The position numbers were made by a program, and so were the translations under genes. From Bradyrhizobium sp. 195 (lineage in GTDB: Bacteria; Pseudomonadota; Alphaproteobacteria; Rhizobiales; Xanthobacteraceae), in assembly GCF_023101665.1 (NCBI RefSeq), contig NZ_CP082161.1, positions 7,856,501-7,920,500 of the forward strand: a stretch of DNA of 64,000 nt, read 5' to 3'. Shown here in pieces: positions 25,121-34,145 of the stretch; the stretch's first letter is position 1, and each line of letters begins with the position of its first letter. The notes beneath the pieces were generated by a model that saw only the letters and a list, made by a program, of their open reading frames with translations, made no database searches and had not been told where the DNA came from.

Positions 25121-26035
25121 ATGACCACCTCGTTCCCGGTAACCACCGGCCAGCGTTTCCGCCGTGCGTCCGCCCTGGCTGGCAGCCTCACTCTGGCGCT
25201 GTCCCTGGCGTTCGCGGGCCCGCTCCGGGCCGCCGACGATCCGGTGCTGGCGAAGGTCAATGGCGCGGAAATCAAGAAGAGCGACGTCGCCATGGCGGAG
25301 GAGGAGCTGGGGCCGAGCCTCGCCCAGATGGACCCGGCGACCAAGGACGAGAACGTCCTGTCGTTCCTGATCGACATGAAAATCGTCAGCAAGGCTGCCG
25401 AAGACAAGAAGGTTGCCGACAGCGAGGAGTTCAAGAAGCGCCTGGCATTCGCCCGCAACCGGCTTCTGATGGACAGCCTGCTCGCGGGCGAGGGCAAGGC
25501 CGCCACCACCCCCGACGCCATGAAGAAGGTCTATGAGGAGGCCTCCAAGCAGATCACCGGCGAGCAGGAGGTGCGCGCCCGCCACATCCTGGTCGAGACC
25601 GAGGACGAGGCCAAGGCCGTGAAGGCCGAGCTCGACAAGGGCGCCGATTTCGCCGAACTTGCCAAGAAGAAGTCCAAGGATCCGGGCTCGGCCGACGGCG
25701 GCGACCTCGGCTTCTTCACCAAGGAGCAGATGGTGCCGGAATTCTCGACCGTCGCCTTCGCGATGGAGCCCGGCAAGATCTCCGACCCCGTGAAGTCGCA
25801 GTTCGGCTGGCACATCATCAAGGTCGAGGAAAAGCGCAACCGCAAGGCGCCGGACTTCGAGCAGGTCAAGACCCAGATCGAGAGCTACGTCACCCGCAAG
25901 GCCCAGGCCGAGTATGTGGCCAAGCTGCGCGCGGAGGCCAAGGTCGAGCGGCTGGACCAGCCGGCGGCAGACGCCAAGCCGGCGGATGCAGCCAAGCCGT
26001 CTGACAGCAAGATGGCGCCGCCTGCTAAGAAGTAA
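25121..26035 (+). CDS. Exported parvulin-type peptidyl-prolyl isomerase
   Basis: 304 residues. A signal peptide (about 1-37, hydrophobic core SLTLALSLAFAGPLRA) precedes an N-terminal SurA-like helical region (about 40-140). A PpiC domain follows (ARHILVETEDEAKAVKAEL, GGDLGFFTKEQMV, SQFGWHIIKVEE; about 145-245). The C-terminal tail is Ala/Lys/Pro-rich. It should speed folding of periplasmic or outer-membrane proteins. Pairing with secA, which feeds the periplasm, suits that role. Confidence 0.93.
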   Translation: MTTSFPVTTGQRFRRASALAGSLTLALSLAFAGPLRAADDPVLAKVNGAEIKKSDVAMAEEELGPSLAQMDPATKDENVLSFLIDMKIVSKAAEDKKVADSEEFKKRLAFARNRLLMDSLLAGEGKAATTPDAMKKVYEEASKQITGEQEVRARHILVETEDEAKAVKAELDKGADFAELAKKKSKDPGSADGGDLGFFTKEQMVPEFSTVAFAMEPGKISDPVKSQFGWHIIKVEEKRNRKAPDFEQVKTQIESYVTRKAQAEYVAKLRAEAKVERLDQPAADAKPADAAKPSDSKMAPPAKK

Positions 26036-26154
26036 GACTGCGAAGAGTAAGAATTCGCTGTCACTTCGCTGACGCCAAGAGTATCTAACGTATCGTGATG
26101 CCCGGCCCCCGTGCCGGGCATCTGCATATCCAGACCCCACCAAGGCGCCCCGCG

Positions 26155-27396
26155 ATGTCCTCCTCCGTCTCTCCGCTCGCCCCGAAAACTGTTCCCGACA
26201 TGCCCACCATTGCGGGCATCCGTCTCGCGACGGCCGAGGCCGGCATCCGCTACAAGAACCGTACCGACGTGCTGCTGGCGGTGATGGACAAGGGCACCGC
26301 GGTGGCCGGCGTCTTCACCAAATCGAAGTGCCCCTCCGCCCCCGTGGAATGGTGCCGCGCCAAGCTGAAGGGCGGCAAGGCACGCGCGCTGGTGGTCAAT
26401 TCCGGCAACGCCAACGCTTTCACCGGCAAGACCGGCCGCGCCTCCACCGCACTGACCGCGAAGATCGCGGCCAAGGCGGTTGGATGCAGCGAAAGCGAGA
26501 TTTTCCTGGCCTCGACCGGTGTGATCGGCGAGCCGCTGGACGCGACCAAGTTCGACGGCGTGCTGGGCCGCCTCGCCGAGGCCGCCGAGCCCGGCGACTA
26601 CCTCACTGCTGCCAAGGCGATCATGACCACCGACACGTTCCCGAAGGTCGCGACCGCGACCGTCAAGCTCGGCAAGGCCAAGGTCACCATCAACGGCATG
26701 GCCAAGGGCGCCGGCATGATCGCCCCCGACATGGCGACGATGCTGTCCTTCATCTTCACCGACGCGCCGATCGCGCCCGCCGCGCTGCAGGCGCTGCTCA
26801 AGAGCGGCGTCGAAGATACTTTTAACGCAGTGACGATCGATGGCGACACCTCGACCTCGGACACATTGCTCGCCTTCGCCACCGGCGCTGCCGCCGAGCA
26901 CGGCGCGCCCAAAATCAGCCGCGCCAGCGATCCGCGCCTGAAGGCCTTCGTCAAGGCCTTCAACCAGGTGCTCGCCAATCTCGCGGAGCAGGTGGCGCGC
27001 GACGGCGAAGGCGCACGCAAGCTGGTCGAGATCACGGTCGAGGGCGCCAAGACCAAGGCCTCGGCACGCAAGATCGCGATGTCGATCGCGAACTCGCCGC
27101 TGGTGAAGACCGCGATCGCCGGCGAGGACGCCAATTGGGGCCGCGTGGTGATGGCTGTCGGCAAGGCCGGCGAGCCGGCCGATCGCGACAAGCTCTCGAT
27201 CTCCTTCAACGGCATCCGCGTCGCCAAGAGCGGCGCGCGCGATCCTGACTATGACGAAGCCCAGGTGTCGGAAGCGATGAAGGCGCCGGAGATCGCGATC
27301 AAGGTCTCGCTCGGCCTCGGCAAGGGCCGCGACCGCGTCATGACCTGCGACCTCACCAAGGAATATGTCGCGATCAACGGCGATTACAGGTCGTAA
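26155..27396 (+). CDS. argJ: Bifunctional glutamate N-acetyltransferase / ornithine acetyltransferase
   Basis: 413 residues from the ATG at 26155; a frame extending to 26095 lacks family similarity in the extra 20 residues. ArgJ recycles acetyl from N-acetylornithine to glutamate in arginine synthesis. The self-cleavage site is visible in [14 protein letters not shown], where the Thr becomes the nucleophile of the beta chain. [10 protein letters not shown] and GEDANWGRV are family motifs. Normal length. Confidence 0.97.
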   Translation: MSSSVSPLAPKTVPDMPTIAGIRLATAEAGIRYKNRTDVLLAVMDKGTAVAGVFTKSKCPSAPVEWCRAKLKGGKARALVVNSGNANAFTGKTGRASTALTAKIAAKAVGCSESEIFLASTGVIGEPLDATKFDGVLGRLAEAAEPGDYLTAAKAIMTTDTFPKVATATVKLGKAKVTINGMAKGAGMIAPDMATMLSFIFTDAPIAPAALQALLKSGVEDTFNAVTIDGDTSTSDTLLAFATGAAAEHGAPKISRASDPRLKAFVKAFNQVLANLAEQVARDGEGARKLVEITVEGAKTKASARKIAMSIANSPLVKTAIAGEDANWGRVVMAVGKAGEPADRDKLSISFNGIRVAKSGARDPDYDEAQVSEAMKAPEIAIKVSLGLGKGRDRVMTCDLTKEYVAINGDYRS

Positions 27397-27407
27397 ACTC
27401 CCAGGCT

Positions 27408-27486
27408 GTCGTTCCGGGGCTCGCGAAGCGAGAACCCGGAATCTCGAGATTCCGGGTTCGATGCTGACGCATCGCCCCGGAATGAC
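27408..27486. repeat. Palindromic repeat / likely bidirectional terminator after argJ
   Basis: Outer arms GTCGTTCCGGGGC (27408-27420) and GCCCCGGAATGAC (27474-27486) are exact inverted copies. The centre, 27432-27459, is a perfect 28-bp palindrome (half-site GAACCCGGAATCTC). It lies between two convergent genes. Confidence 0.85.
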
Positions 27487-27495
27487 GTCTCCATC

Positions 27496-28836
27496 TCACC
27501 CTGAAATTCGCGCGTCCGCGACCGCCTTCCGGAACAGCGCGTTCATCGCGTCCGAGATGCCTTGCGTCGGGCTCACCTCGAAATACAGCCCCGGCGAGGC
27601 GCAGCTCTGCATGTTCTGGGCGATCTCGCTATTCGGCGACGGACCGAAGGGACCGGCATTGAACGGATCAATCCAGTTCATGTACCAGGAGTTGGTCGGA
27701 AGCTGCAGGTAGGTCGTGTAGAGCACGGCGACCTTGATCTTGCGGTTCTTCAGCGTGTCGCAGAGCGCGGGATTGATCGGCGACTGGCAGCGCGACATGC
27801 CGCTCACGTTCTTGATCGGCTTCAGGCATCCCGAATTGTTCTCGTCCGCCACGCCGTCGGAGACGAAGAGCACGTACTTCATCGGCGCGGACGACGTCCC
27901 CGCCCCAGGCGCGCTGATCACGCTGTTGAGGGCCGGAAACACCGCGCTGAAGGGCGAATCCATGTCCTTGGTGTAGGCGTCATTGTTGCCGTAGACGCCC
28001 ATCAGGTCGATGTTTGCCGCGGCCGTCTTGGCGCTCGACAGGCTGGACGACAGCGCGAACAGCGCACGCAGGCCGATGCTCGAGGACGCCGCGCCAAAAT
28101 CGTAGATCGCCATGCGGAACTGGTTCGAATAGGTCTGGCTCGCAGCGGCCGTGTCCATCAGGGACTGGGTGGCACTGCGCAGCACGTCGATCCGCGTGGT
28201 CACACCGATGGACTTGGCCAGATTGTAGTAATTATTGGCGTCGTTGTAGTCGTGGCAGGCGAAGGCGCATTTGTCAGACGTATTGTTGACCATCTTGCTG
28301 ACGTCGGCCGGCGTCGCCGCCACGCCCATCGACGGCGAATTGTCCAGCAGCAGGTAAAAGTCGACATAGAGCGGCATGCTCGCCGTCGCCGTCGACGTGC
28401 CGCTCGCCGTCAGCGCGGTCTTGCCGATCACGCCGAGGAACATGGTCTTGATGCTGCCGCTGAACGCAACGGTCGAGGTGACCGTCGAGCCGGTCTTGAC
28501 CACGGTCGGGGTAAGGCTGTCGAGCGTGTAGCCGGTCAGATTGGCGACATTGGCATTGAAGATGTTCCTTGCGTCGCTGACACCGACCGGGATCGCACCG
28601 TCCGAGGTCATCGTGCCCGCAGCCGCAAAGGCCGGCGAAGCCTTGGCAACCGCGCCGACGCTGGCCGCGTCGGCCGCAGCCTGAAGCTTGGACCGCATCT
28701 GCGTCGCGCGGGAGTAATCGACCGCGCAACCGACCACCGTGATCAGGGGGACGCAGGCGAGTGCGAAAATCACCGCGATGTTGCCGCGCCGATCGCGGAC
28801 AAACCGGCGGATGGTGGTGGGAAGCGCAGCGCGCAT
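27496..28836 (-). CDS. TadG-like pilus/membrane protein with vWA domain
   Basis: 446 residues. The N-terminus has a TadE/TadG membrane segment (RGNIAVIFALACVPLITVVG, about 18-37), then CAVDYSRATQMRSKLQAAAD, typical of Tad-like pseudopilins. From about 150 a von Willebrand A domain follows, with the metal-site motif LLLDNSPSMG and LFVSDGVADE. These proteins sit in the inner membrane facing the periplasm and are usually part of Tad pilus loci. Here no other tad gene is adjacent, so it is a solitary member. Confidence 0.87.
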   Translation of the reverse strand: MRAALPTTIRRFVRDRRGNIAVIFALACVPLITVVGCAVDYSRATQMRSKLQAAADAASVGAVAKASPAFAAAGTMTSDGAIPVGVSDARNIFNANVANLTGYTLDSLTPTVVKTGSTVTSTVAFSGSIKTMFLGVIGKTALTASGTSTATASMPLYVDFYLLLDNSPSMGVAATPADVSKMVNNTSDKCAFACHDYNDANNYYNLAKSIGVTTRIDVLRSATQSLMDTAAASQTYSNQFRMAIYDFGAASSSIGLRALFALSSSLSSAKTAAANIDLMGVYGNNDAYTKDMDSPFSAVFPALNSVISAPGAGTSSAPMKYVLFVSDGVADENNSGCLKPIKNVSGMSRCQSPINPALCDTLKNRKIKVAVLYTTYLQLPTNSWYMNWIDPFNAGPFGPSPNSEIAQNMQSCASPGLYFEVSPTQGISDAMNALFRKAVADARISG

Positions 28837-28853
28837 GGACCGAGCCCGGAATG

Positions 28854-28895
28854 GATTAAATATGTTTCCACTCTAGGAACCGTTGATTAAATATG
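28854..28895. promoter_or_regulatory. Direct repeats in the TadG-like/mutT divergent gap
   Basis: GATTAAATATG occurs at 28854-28864 and 28885-28895, 31 bases apart start to start (about three helical turns), in an otherwise GC-rich setting. It could be paired activator sites or promoter elements for the TadG-like gene. Confidence 0.35.
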
Positions 28896-28978
28896 ACTTA
28901 TGGGGAACCGCAAGAATCCGAGCCGTCACCGGTTAACGAGCCGTTACCGATGATCTTCAGCGAGCGACACATCCACGC

Positions 28979-29389
28979 ATGGCCGATCTCAAACTGACAC
29001 TGGTGGTGGCCTGCGCGCTGGTTGATGCCGACAAGCGTGTCCTGATCGCGCAGCGCCCCGAGGGCAAGACTCTGGCCGGCCTCTGGGAATTTCCCGGCGG
29101 CAAGTGTGAACCCGGCGAGCGGCCGGAGCAGAGCCTGATCCGCGAGCTGCACGAGGAGCTCGGCATCACCGTCGCCGAGCCGTGCCTCGCGCCGCTGACC
29201 TTCGCGAGCTACGGCTATGAGAGCTTTCACCTCCTGATGCCGCTCTATATCTGCCGGCGCTGGGAAGGGACGGTGACCGCGCGCGAGGGCCAGACCCTGG
29301 CCTGGGTCCGCGCCAACAAGCTGCGCGACTACCCGATGCCGCCGGCGGATATCCCGCTGATCCCGCATTTGATTGATCTGTTGATGTGA
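28979..29389 (+). CDS. mutT: 8-oxo-dGTP diphosphatase / Nudix hydrolase MutT
   Basis: 136 residues. The Nudix box is complete: GGKCEPGERPEQSLIRELHE followed by ELGI, at about 39-61. VACALVDADKRVLIAQRPEG and FPGG are typical of MutT. It should cleave oxidised dGTP to prevent G-to-T errors. The start at 28979 gives the standard length. A family A repeat begins six bases after the stop. Confidence 0.93.
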   Translation: MADLKLTLVVACALVDADKRVLIAQRPEGKTLAGLWEFPGGKCEPGERPEQSLIRELHEELGITVAEPCLAPLTFASYGYESFHLLMPLYICRRWEGTVTAREGQTLAWVRANKLRDYPMPPADIPLIPHLIDLLM

Positions 29390-29394
29390 GGGCC

Positions 29395-29537
29395 GTGCCC
29401 CGGACGCAGCGCAGCGCCCCCGGCGATGCGAAGCATCGTCCGGTGCGATGCGCTGCAGAGCCGGGGCCCATGCTTGCGGCAGGACTGGGTCCCGGCTCAG
29501 CGGAGCGTCACTTCGTGCCGCACCGCGTCCGGGACAC
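29395..29537. repeat. Dispersed repeat family A, copy 2
   Basis: GTGCCCCGGACGC and GCGTCCGGGACAC are the inverted ends; CCGGCGATGCGAAGCATCG, GAGCCGGGGCCCATG and GGGTCCCGGCTC lie inside, as in copy 1. It separates mutT from the convergent methyltransferase gene. Confidence 0.88.
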
Positions 29538-29540
29538 ACG

Positions 29541-30389
29541 TCACTCTTTGCCAGCCCTCTTCACCGCCTCGGCAAGGCTCGCTTTGGCCGAGCCGGGCTT
29601 GAGCGGCTGCTGCTGGCTCGCATGCGGAGCCCAACCTGAGAGCCAGATGATGTCGAACGTCGCACGGATGCGGCCGTCGGCATCGGCAAAACGCTCAGTG
29701 TAGATCTCGGCCATCCGCAGCAGCGTCGCGCGCCGCGACGGCGTGCGACGCCGCTCGATCAGGACATTGGCGGCGCCCATGCGGCGGAGATCCTGCATCA
29801 GCGCGAACGCGTTGGCGTAACGCACCACGACGCGATCGACATCGGTCACGGGCAGCGCAAAGCCCGCCCGCTGCAACAGCGCGCCGATGTCACGCAAATC
29901 CGCGAACGGCGCCACGCGCGGCGATACGCCGCCCTCGCATTCGGCCTCCGCCGCAGCAAAGGCCTGGCGCAACTCGGTCAGGCTGTCGCCGCCGATCATT
30001 GCGGCGAGCAGCAGCCCATCCGGTTTCAGCGCACGACGCACCTGTGCGAGCACGCCCGGCAGGTCGTTGACGAATTGCAGCGCCAGCGCGGAGACGACGA
30101 GGTCGAGACTTTCCGGTGCAAAGGGCAGCTTCTCGGCTCCCGCCGGATCGGGCGCGATGTGCTCAATCGTAGGCAGGCGCGTGCGCAGCACCGCGAGCCC
30201 TTCACCGGGCGTCCAGAGATCGGCGGGAGCCTGAAATTCCCGCATCACCGCGGCGAGCCGCTCCGACATGTCCTCAGCGACACGATCGAGCAGGAAGCTC
30301 ACCGCCCCTTGCGCCCGCGCGCGCCGCTGCCGTGCGTGCAGCAAGGCGCGATCGAACAAAGCGGGCGGAGTTGGGGGGTGTTGAGCCAT
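29541..30389 (-). CDS. SAM-dependent methyltransferase (BioC/NDUFAF5-like)
   Basis: 282 residues from the ATG at 30389; an upstream extension to 30455 reads through a family A repeat and is rejected. The N-terminus FDRALLHARQRRA and the SAM-fold part (LDLVVSALALQFVNDLPGVL, LKPDGLLLAAMIGG) resemble the BioC-like enzyme that in mitochondria (NDUFAF5) modifies complex I. SWAPHASQQQPLKPGSA near the C-terminus is a family hallmark. The substrate is inferred only from kinship. The gene is framed by two oppositely oriented family A repeats. Confidence 0.85.
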   Translation of the reverse strand: MAQHPPTPPALFDRALLHARQRRARAQGAVSFLLDRVAEDMSERLAAVMREFQAPADLWTPGEGLAVLRTRLPTIEHIAPDPAGAEKLPFAPESLDLVVSALALQFVNDLPGVLAQVRRALKPDGLLLAAMIGGDSLTELRQAFAAAEAECEGGVSPRVAPFADLRDIGALLQRAGFALPVTDVDRVVVRYANAFALMQDLRRMGAANVLIERRRTPSRRATLLRMAEIYTERFADADGRIRATFDIIWLSGWAPHASQQQPLKPGSAKASLAEAVKRAGKE

Positions 30390-30430
30390 GCCGCTGGTTA
30401 CGCCGATCATGCTGACTATTGCAATCACTC

Positions 30431-30564
30431 TCGTGTCCCGGACGCGGTGCGGCACGCAGTGACGCTCCGCAGAGCCGGGACCCGGAAGTCATACCGCACG
30501 ATGCGGAAAGATGGGCCCCGGCTCTGCAGCGCACCGCTACGCGGCGCACTGCGTCCGGGCACGA
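30431..30564. repeat. Dispersed repeat family A, copy 3 (inverted)
   Basis: TCGTGTCCCGGACGC (30431-30445) and GCGTCCGGGCACGA (30551-30564) are the ends; the internal order GAGCCGGGACCC, then GGGCCCCGGCTC, is the reverse of copy 2. It lies in the divergent gap between the methyltransferase and comF genes, so it is part of a promoter region. Confidence 0.88.
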
Positions 30565-30608
30565 GACCATGACTTGAGCAATCCGGGTTGCAACGCTAGC
30601 CTCCTCCC

Positions 30609-31406
30609 ATGGAAGCCGACGCCGCCCCCACCCGTTCCATCGCCACACCGCTGCGTGCCGCCGGGACGGCCGGCCGTCACATCCTGTCGCGCGCCGCACG
30701 GCTCGCGCTCGACATCGCGCTGCCGACGCAGTGCGTGTCCTGCCGCGAGCCGGTCGATGGCGAGGGCGTCTGCGCTTCGTGCTGGGCGCGGCTGTCGTTC
30801 ATCGAACGGCCCTATTGTCCGCGGCTCGGCATTCCCTTCGTCTATGATCCCGGCCCGGACATGCTGTCGATGGAGGCGATCGCGAGCCCGCCGGCCTATC
30901 AGCGGGCCCGCGCGGCAGTGCGCTATGACGACGTCGCGCGCACGCTGGTGCATGCGCTGAAATACCAGGACCGCACCGATCTGGCGCCGGCCATGGGCCG
31001 CTGGATGGCGCGGGCGGGCGGCGAGTTGCTGGCCGGCACCGACATGCTGGTGCCCGTTCCCCTGCACTGGCGACGGGCCTGGCGGCGCCGCTACAACCAG
31101 TCCGGGGCGCTGGCGCGGACCATCGAGCGACAGAGCGGGGTCAAGACGAGGGCTGAGGTGCTGCGCCGGGTGCGCGCCACCGAGCAGCAGATCGGCCTGT
31201 CGCGGGCCCAGCGTGCCACCAATGTGCAGGGCGCGTTCCAGGTATCCCCGGACCGCCAGGCTGAGGTCCAAGACCGGCGCATTGTCCTGATCGACGACGT
31301 CCTGACCTCCGGCGCGACGTTGGATGCCTGCGCGCGGGCCCTGTTGCGTGCCAAAGCGGCCCAGGTCGACGTGCTGGTGTTCGCCCGGGTTGTGGAGGTC
31401 AGGTAA
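30609..31406 (+). CDS. comF: ComF family phosphoribosyltransferase-like protein
   Basis: 265 residues. An N-terminal zinc ribbon CVSCREPVDGEGVCASCW (about 41-58) is followed by a PRTase domain, with YKDRTDLA-type region and the PRPP loop IVLIDDVLTSGATLDAC at about 225-242. ComF is needed for DNA uptake in some bacteria and is linked to replication-fork repair in others; the role here is unknown. Length is normal. The gene precedes grxC by 47 bases on the same strand. Confidence 0.9.
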   Translation: MEADAAPTRSIATPLRAAGTAGRHILSRAARLALDIALPTQCVSCREPVDGEGVCASCWARLSFIERPYCPRLGIPFVYDPGPDMLSMEAIASPPAYQRARAAVRYDDVARTLVHALKYQDRTDLAPAMGRWMARAGGELLAGTDMLVPVPLHWRRAWRRRYNQSGALARTIERQSGVKTRAEVLRRVRATEQQIGLSRAQRATNVQGAFQVSPDRQAEVQDRRIVLIDDVLTSGATLDACARALLRAKAAQVDVLVFARVVEVR

Positions 31407-31453
31407 AGTCCCATATAATTCAATGAATTCATGACAAGAGAGCGCCAGACGAG

Positions 31454-31729
31454 ATGACTGCTGCTGTCGAGATCTACACCAGGCCGGGCTGCGGCTATTG
31501 TTCCGCTGCCAGGTCGCTGCTGGCCCGCAAGAAGGCGGATTTCACGGAATTCGACGTCGCCAAGAACCCTTCCTGGCGGGCCGAGATGTACGACCGCGCC
31601 GGCGAGGGCTCGACCTTCCCGCAGATCTGGATCGGCGGAACTCATGTCGGCGGCTGCGACGACCTCTACGCCCTCGATCGCGAGGGCAAGCTCGACGGCA
31701 TGCTCGAAAGCGTGAAGGCTGTTTCATGA
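31454..31729 (+). CDS. grxC: Glutaredoxin 3
   Basis: 91 residues. The dithiol active site is RPGCGYCSAARSLL with Cys-Gly-Tyr-Cys, and the glutathione site shows TFPQIWIGGTHVGGCDDL. Reduces disulfides with glutathione in the cytoplasm. Its stop overlaps the start of the nitrilase-like gene (ATGA), so the two are translationally coupled, and DUF1178 follows in the same way. Confidence 0.95.
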   Translation: MTAAVEIYTRPGCGYCSAARSLLARKKADFTEFDVAKNPSWRAEMYDRAGEGSTFPQIWIGGTHVGGCDDLYALDREGKLDGMLESVKAVS

Positions 31730-32604
31730 GCGAGAATCGGACGTTTACCGCTGCGATGGTGCAGATGCGCACCGGCTTGATGCCCGAGCCCAGCCTCGCG
31801 CAGGCCACCAGGCTGATCCGGCAGGCTGCGGCGAATGGCGCCGATTACGTGCAGACGCCCGAGGTCAGCAACATGATGCAGCTGAACCGCAAGGCGTTGT
31901 TCGAGCATCTGCAGAGCGAGGAGGACGACACCTCGCTGAAGGCTTACCGCGCGCTCGCGGCGGAACTGAAGATCCACCTCCATGTCGGCTCGCTGGCGCT
32001 GCGCTTTTCGCCGGAGAAGGCGGTCAACCGCTCCTTCCTGATCGGGCCAGAGGGCAATGTGCTCGCGAGCTACGACAAGATCCACATGTTCGACATCGAG
32101 CTGCCGGACGGCGAGAGCTACCGCGAATCCGCCAATTACCAGCCGGGCGAGACCGCCGTGATCTCCGACCTGCCCTGGGGCCGCGTGGGCTTGACGATCT
32201 GCTACGATGTGCGCTTCCCCGCGCTCTATCGCGCGCTCGCCGAGAGCGGCGCGTATTTCATCACCGTGCCCTCGGCCTTCACCCGCAAGACCGGCGAAGC
32301 ACATTGGCACGTGCTGCTGCGCGCGCGTGCGATCGAGACCGGCTGCTTCATCTTCGCCGCAGCGCAGGCAGGCTTGCATGAGAACAAGCGCGAGACTTAC
32401 GGCCATTCGCTGATCATCGACCCCTGGGGCGAGATCCTCGCCGAGGGCGACGTTGAACCCGGCATCATTATGGCCCAGATCGATCCGGCCAAGGTCGAGA
32501 CCGCGCGCCGCGCGATCCCCTCGCTCCAGCACGGCCGCCGCTTTGGCGTGTCCGACCCCAAGGCGGGGCCGGATCATCTGCACCTCGTACGGGGATCGGC
32601 ATGA
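31726..32604 (+). CDS. Carbon-nitrogen hydrolase (Nit1-like omega-amidase family)
   Basis: 292 residues. The Glu-Lys-Cys triad is in TPEVSN, YDKIHMFD and LTICYDVRFP. Relatives of the Nit1 type repair deaminated glutathione, which fits its overlap with grxC. The ATG at 31726 is preferred over a longer frame because of the four-base overlap with grxC and normal length. Substrate assignment is by family and context. Confidence 0.92.
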   Translation: MSENRTFTAAMVQMRTGLMPEPSLAQATRLIRQAAANGADYVQTPEVSNMMQLNRKALFEHLQSEEDDTSLKAYRALAAELKIHLHVGSLALRFSPEKAVNRSFLIGPEGNVLASYDKIHMFDIELPDGESYRESANYQPGETAVISDLPWGRVGLTICYDVRFPALYRALAESGAYFITVPSAFTRKTGEAHWHVLLRARAIETGCFIFAAAQAGLHENKRETYGHSLIIDPWGEILAEGDVEPGIIMAQIDPAKVETARRAIPSLQHGRRFGVSDPKAGPDHLHLVRGSA

Positions 32605-33080
32605 TCCGCTATGCGCTACGCTGCGACCGGGACCACGACTTCGAAAGTTGGTTCCAGAGCTCGTCGGCGTATGATTCTCAGGTCAAGCGCAAGCTCGTGA
32701 CCTGTCCGATCTGCGGCTCGGCCAAGGTCGAGAAGGCGATCATGGCGCCGCGCATCGTCGGCAAGAAGGGCCGCGGGCGCGCGACCCCGCCGCCGGAGCC
32801 CGCCGCGACCACGCCCGAGGCCGCGCCATCAGGTCCGACCTCGCTGCTGATGGCGCAGGAAAAAGAGCTGCGCACCAAGCTGAAGGAATTGCGCGATCAC
32901 ATCGTGAAGAACGCCGACAATGTCGGCGAGCGCTTCGCCAATGAAGCCCGCGCGATGCATTACGGCGACAAGGAGCATCGTCCGATCTACGGCGAGGCCT
33001 CGCCCGAAGAGGCGAAGTCGCTGATCGATGAGGGCATCGAGGTTTCGCCGTTGCCGACGCTGCCGGAAGACCGGAATTAG
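32601..33080 (+). CDS. DUF1178 family protein
   Basis: 159 residues. The N-terminal 60 residues carry four Cys-type or polar metal-ligand positions (LRCDRDH, then CPICGSAKVEKAIMAP), and the middle is Pro/Ala-rich. The conserved C-terminal half includes NVGERFANEARAMHYGD and EHRPIYGEASPEEAKSL. Its ATG overlaps the nitrilase stop. The family is of unknown function but is often found beside grxC and the nitrilase in alphaproteobacteria. Its 3' end overlaps the convergent transporter gene by four bases. Confidence 0.93.
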   Translation: MIRYALRCDRDHDFESWFQSSSAYDSQVKRKLVTCPICGSAKVEKAIMAPRIVGKKGRGRATPPPEPAATTPEAAPSGPTSLLMAQEKELRTKLKELRDHIVKNADNVGERFANEARAMHYGDKEHRPIYGEASPEEAKSLIDEGIEVSPLPTLPEDRN

Positions 33081-33976
33081 ACTCCCACCAGTAGCGCCAC
33101 GCCGACCACGATCAGCACAATGCCGAAAATCTCGCGTGGCGCGATCGGCTGCTTGAACGAGTAATACGCCACGCCTTGCGCGAACAGCACCTCGATCAGG
33201 GCGAGCGTGCGGACATTGGCGGCGGCGGTCAGCGCGAAGGCCAGAAACCAGAATTGCGAGGCGAAGGCGCCCATGAAGCCCGCGAGCATCGACGGCTGCC
33301 ATAGCCCCAGAATCGCCCGCAGGATATTTGGCGCGCGCCAGAGCAGATAGACCGTCAGGATCAGAGTCTGCACGAGGAGGCCGAGCACCAGCGTGAACGA
33401 TGCTGAGGTCACGAACGAGACGCCCGGCACGTTGATGATGGCGCCGCGAAACCCAACCGCGGAGAGCGCGAAGGCCGCAGCAGCAACGAGGCCGGTGATG
33501 GTCGGCCTCAATTCCGCAAAACTCTTCTCGCCGCCGGGCCGCAGCGCGGTGATGACGACGCCGATGGTCGCGATCACGATCGCCAGCACCTTCAGCCAGG
33601 TCAGGTGATCGCCGAGAAAGATGAAGCCGAAGATCGCGGTCTGGATCGCCTCGGTCTTCAGATACGCCGTCGTCACCACGAAAGAGCGGTCGTTCATCGC
33701 CAGCAGCATCAAGCCCGTCGCGACGATCTGGCTGAGTGCCCCGAGCAGCAGCCATGGCCAGAACGCGGTCGGCGGCATGCCGAGATGATCGCCGGTGGCG
33801 ACCAGCACCACCCCCAAGAACAGCACCGAGAACGGGAAGCCGAACAGAAAGCGGATATTGGTCGCGCCCGAGGTCCCCAGCGGCTTCGTCAGCGACCGCT
33901 GCATCGCATTGCGCGCGACCTGCCCGAGCGCGGCAATGACGGTGAAGGGAATCCAGAGGCTGGCGATGGTGAGCAT
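33077..33976 (-). CDS. DMT-superfamily transporter (EamA-type)
   Basis: 299 residues with about ten hydrophobic helices in two EamA-like repeats, for example IRFLFGFPFSVLFLGVVLVA and IFGIVLIVVGVALLVGV at the end. Such proteins export metabolites or drugs across the inner membrane; the substrate is unknown. A four-base overlap with the convergent DUF1178 gene is seen. A second, unrelated DMT protein lies at 51652-52524. Confidence 0.88.
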   Translation of the reverse strand: MLTIASLWIPFTVIAALGQVARNAMQRSLTKPLGTSGATNIRFLFGFPFSVLFLGVVLVATGDHLGMPPTAFWPWLLLGALSQIVATGLMLLAMNDRSFVVTTAYLKTEAIQTAIFGFIFLGDHLTWLKVLAIVIATIGVVITALRPGGEKSFAELRPTITGLVAAAAFALSAVGFRGAIINVPGVSFVTSASFTLVLGLLVQTLILTVYLLWRAPNILRAILGLWQPSMLAGFMGAFASQFWFLAFALTAAANVRTLALIEVLFAQGVAYYSFKQPIAPREIFGIVLIVVGVALLVGV

Positions 33977-34145
33977 GGGTGGCGGGCATTAGCGGGAAAG
34001 GATGCGGCCAACCTGCAAGTTGAGGCCAGCGCGGTCAACCACGCGGGCGTCATGGGAGCGATGCTCTCGCCACAATCTCCGCTGTCGTCCCTGCGAACGC
34101 AGGCACCTCTGTGGAGGAGCAGCTCGCGCCTTGCTCACAGCAGCC
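33977..34145. other. Short intergenic gap with a repeat fragment
   Basis: The stretch ACAATCTCCGCTGTCGTCCC near 34070-34090 matches the flank of the family B repeat at about 13347-13366 but the rest of the element is absent. I see no gene here. Confidence 0.4.
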
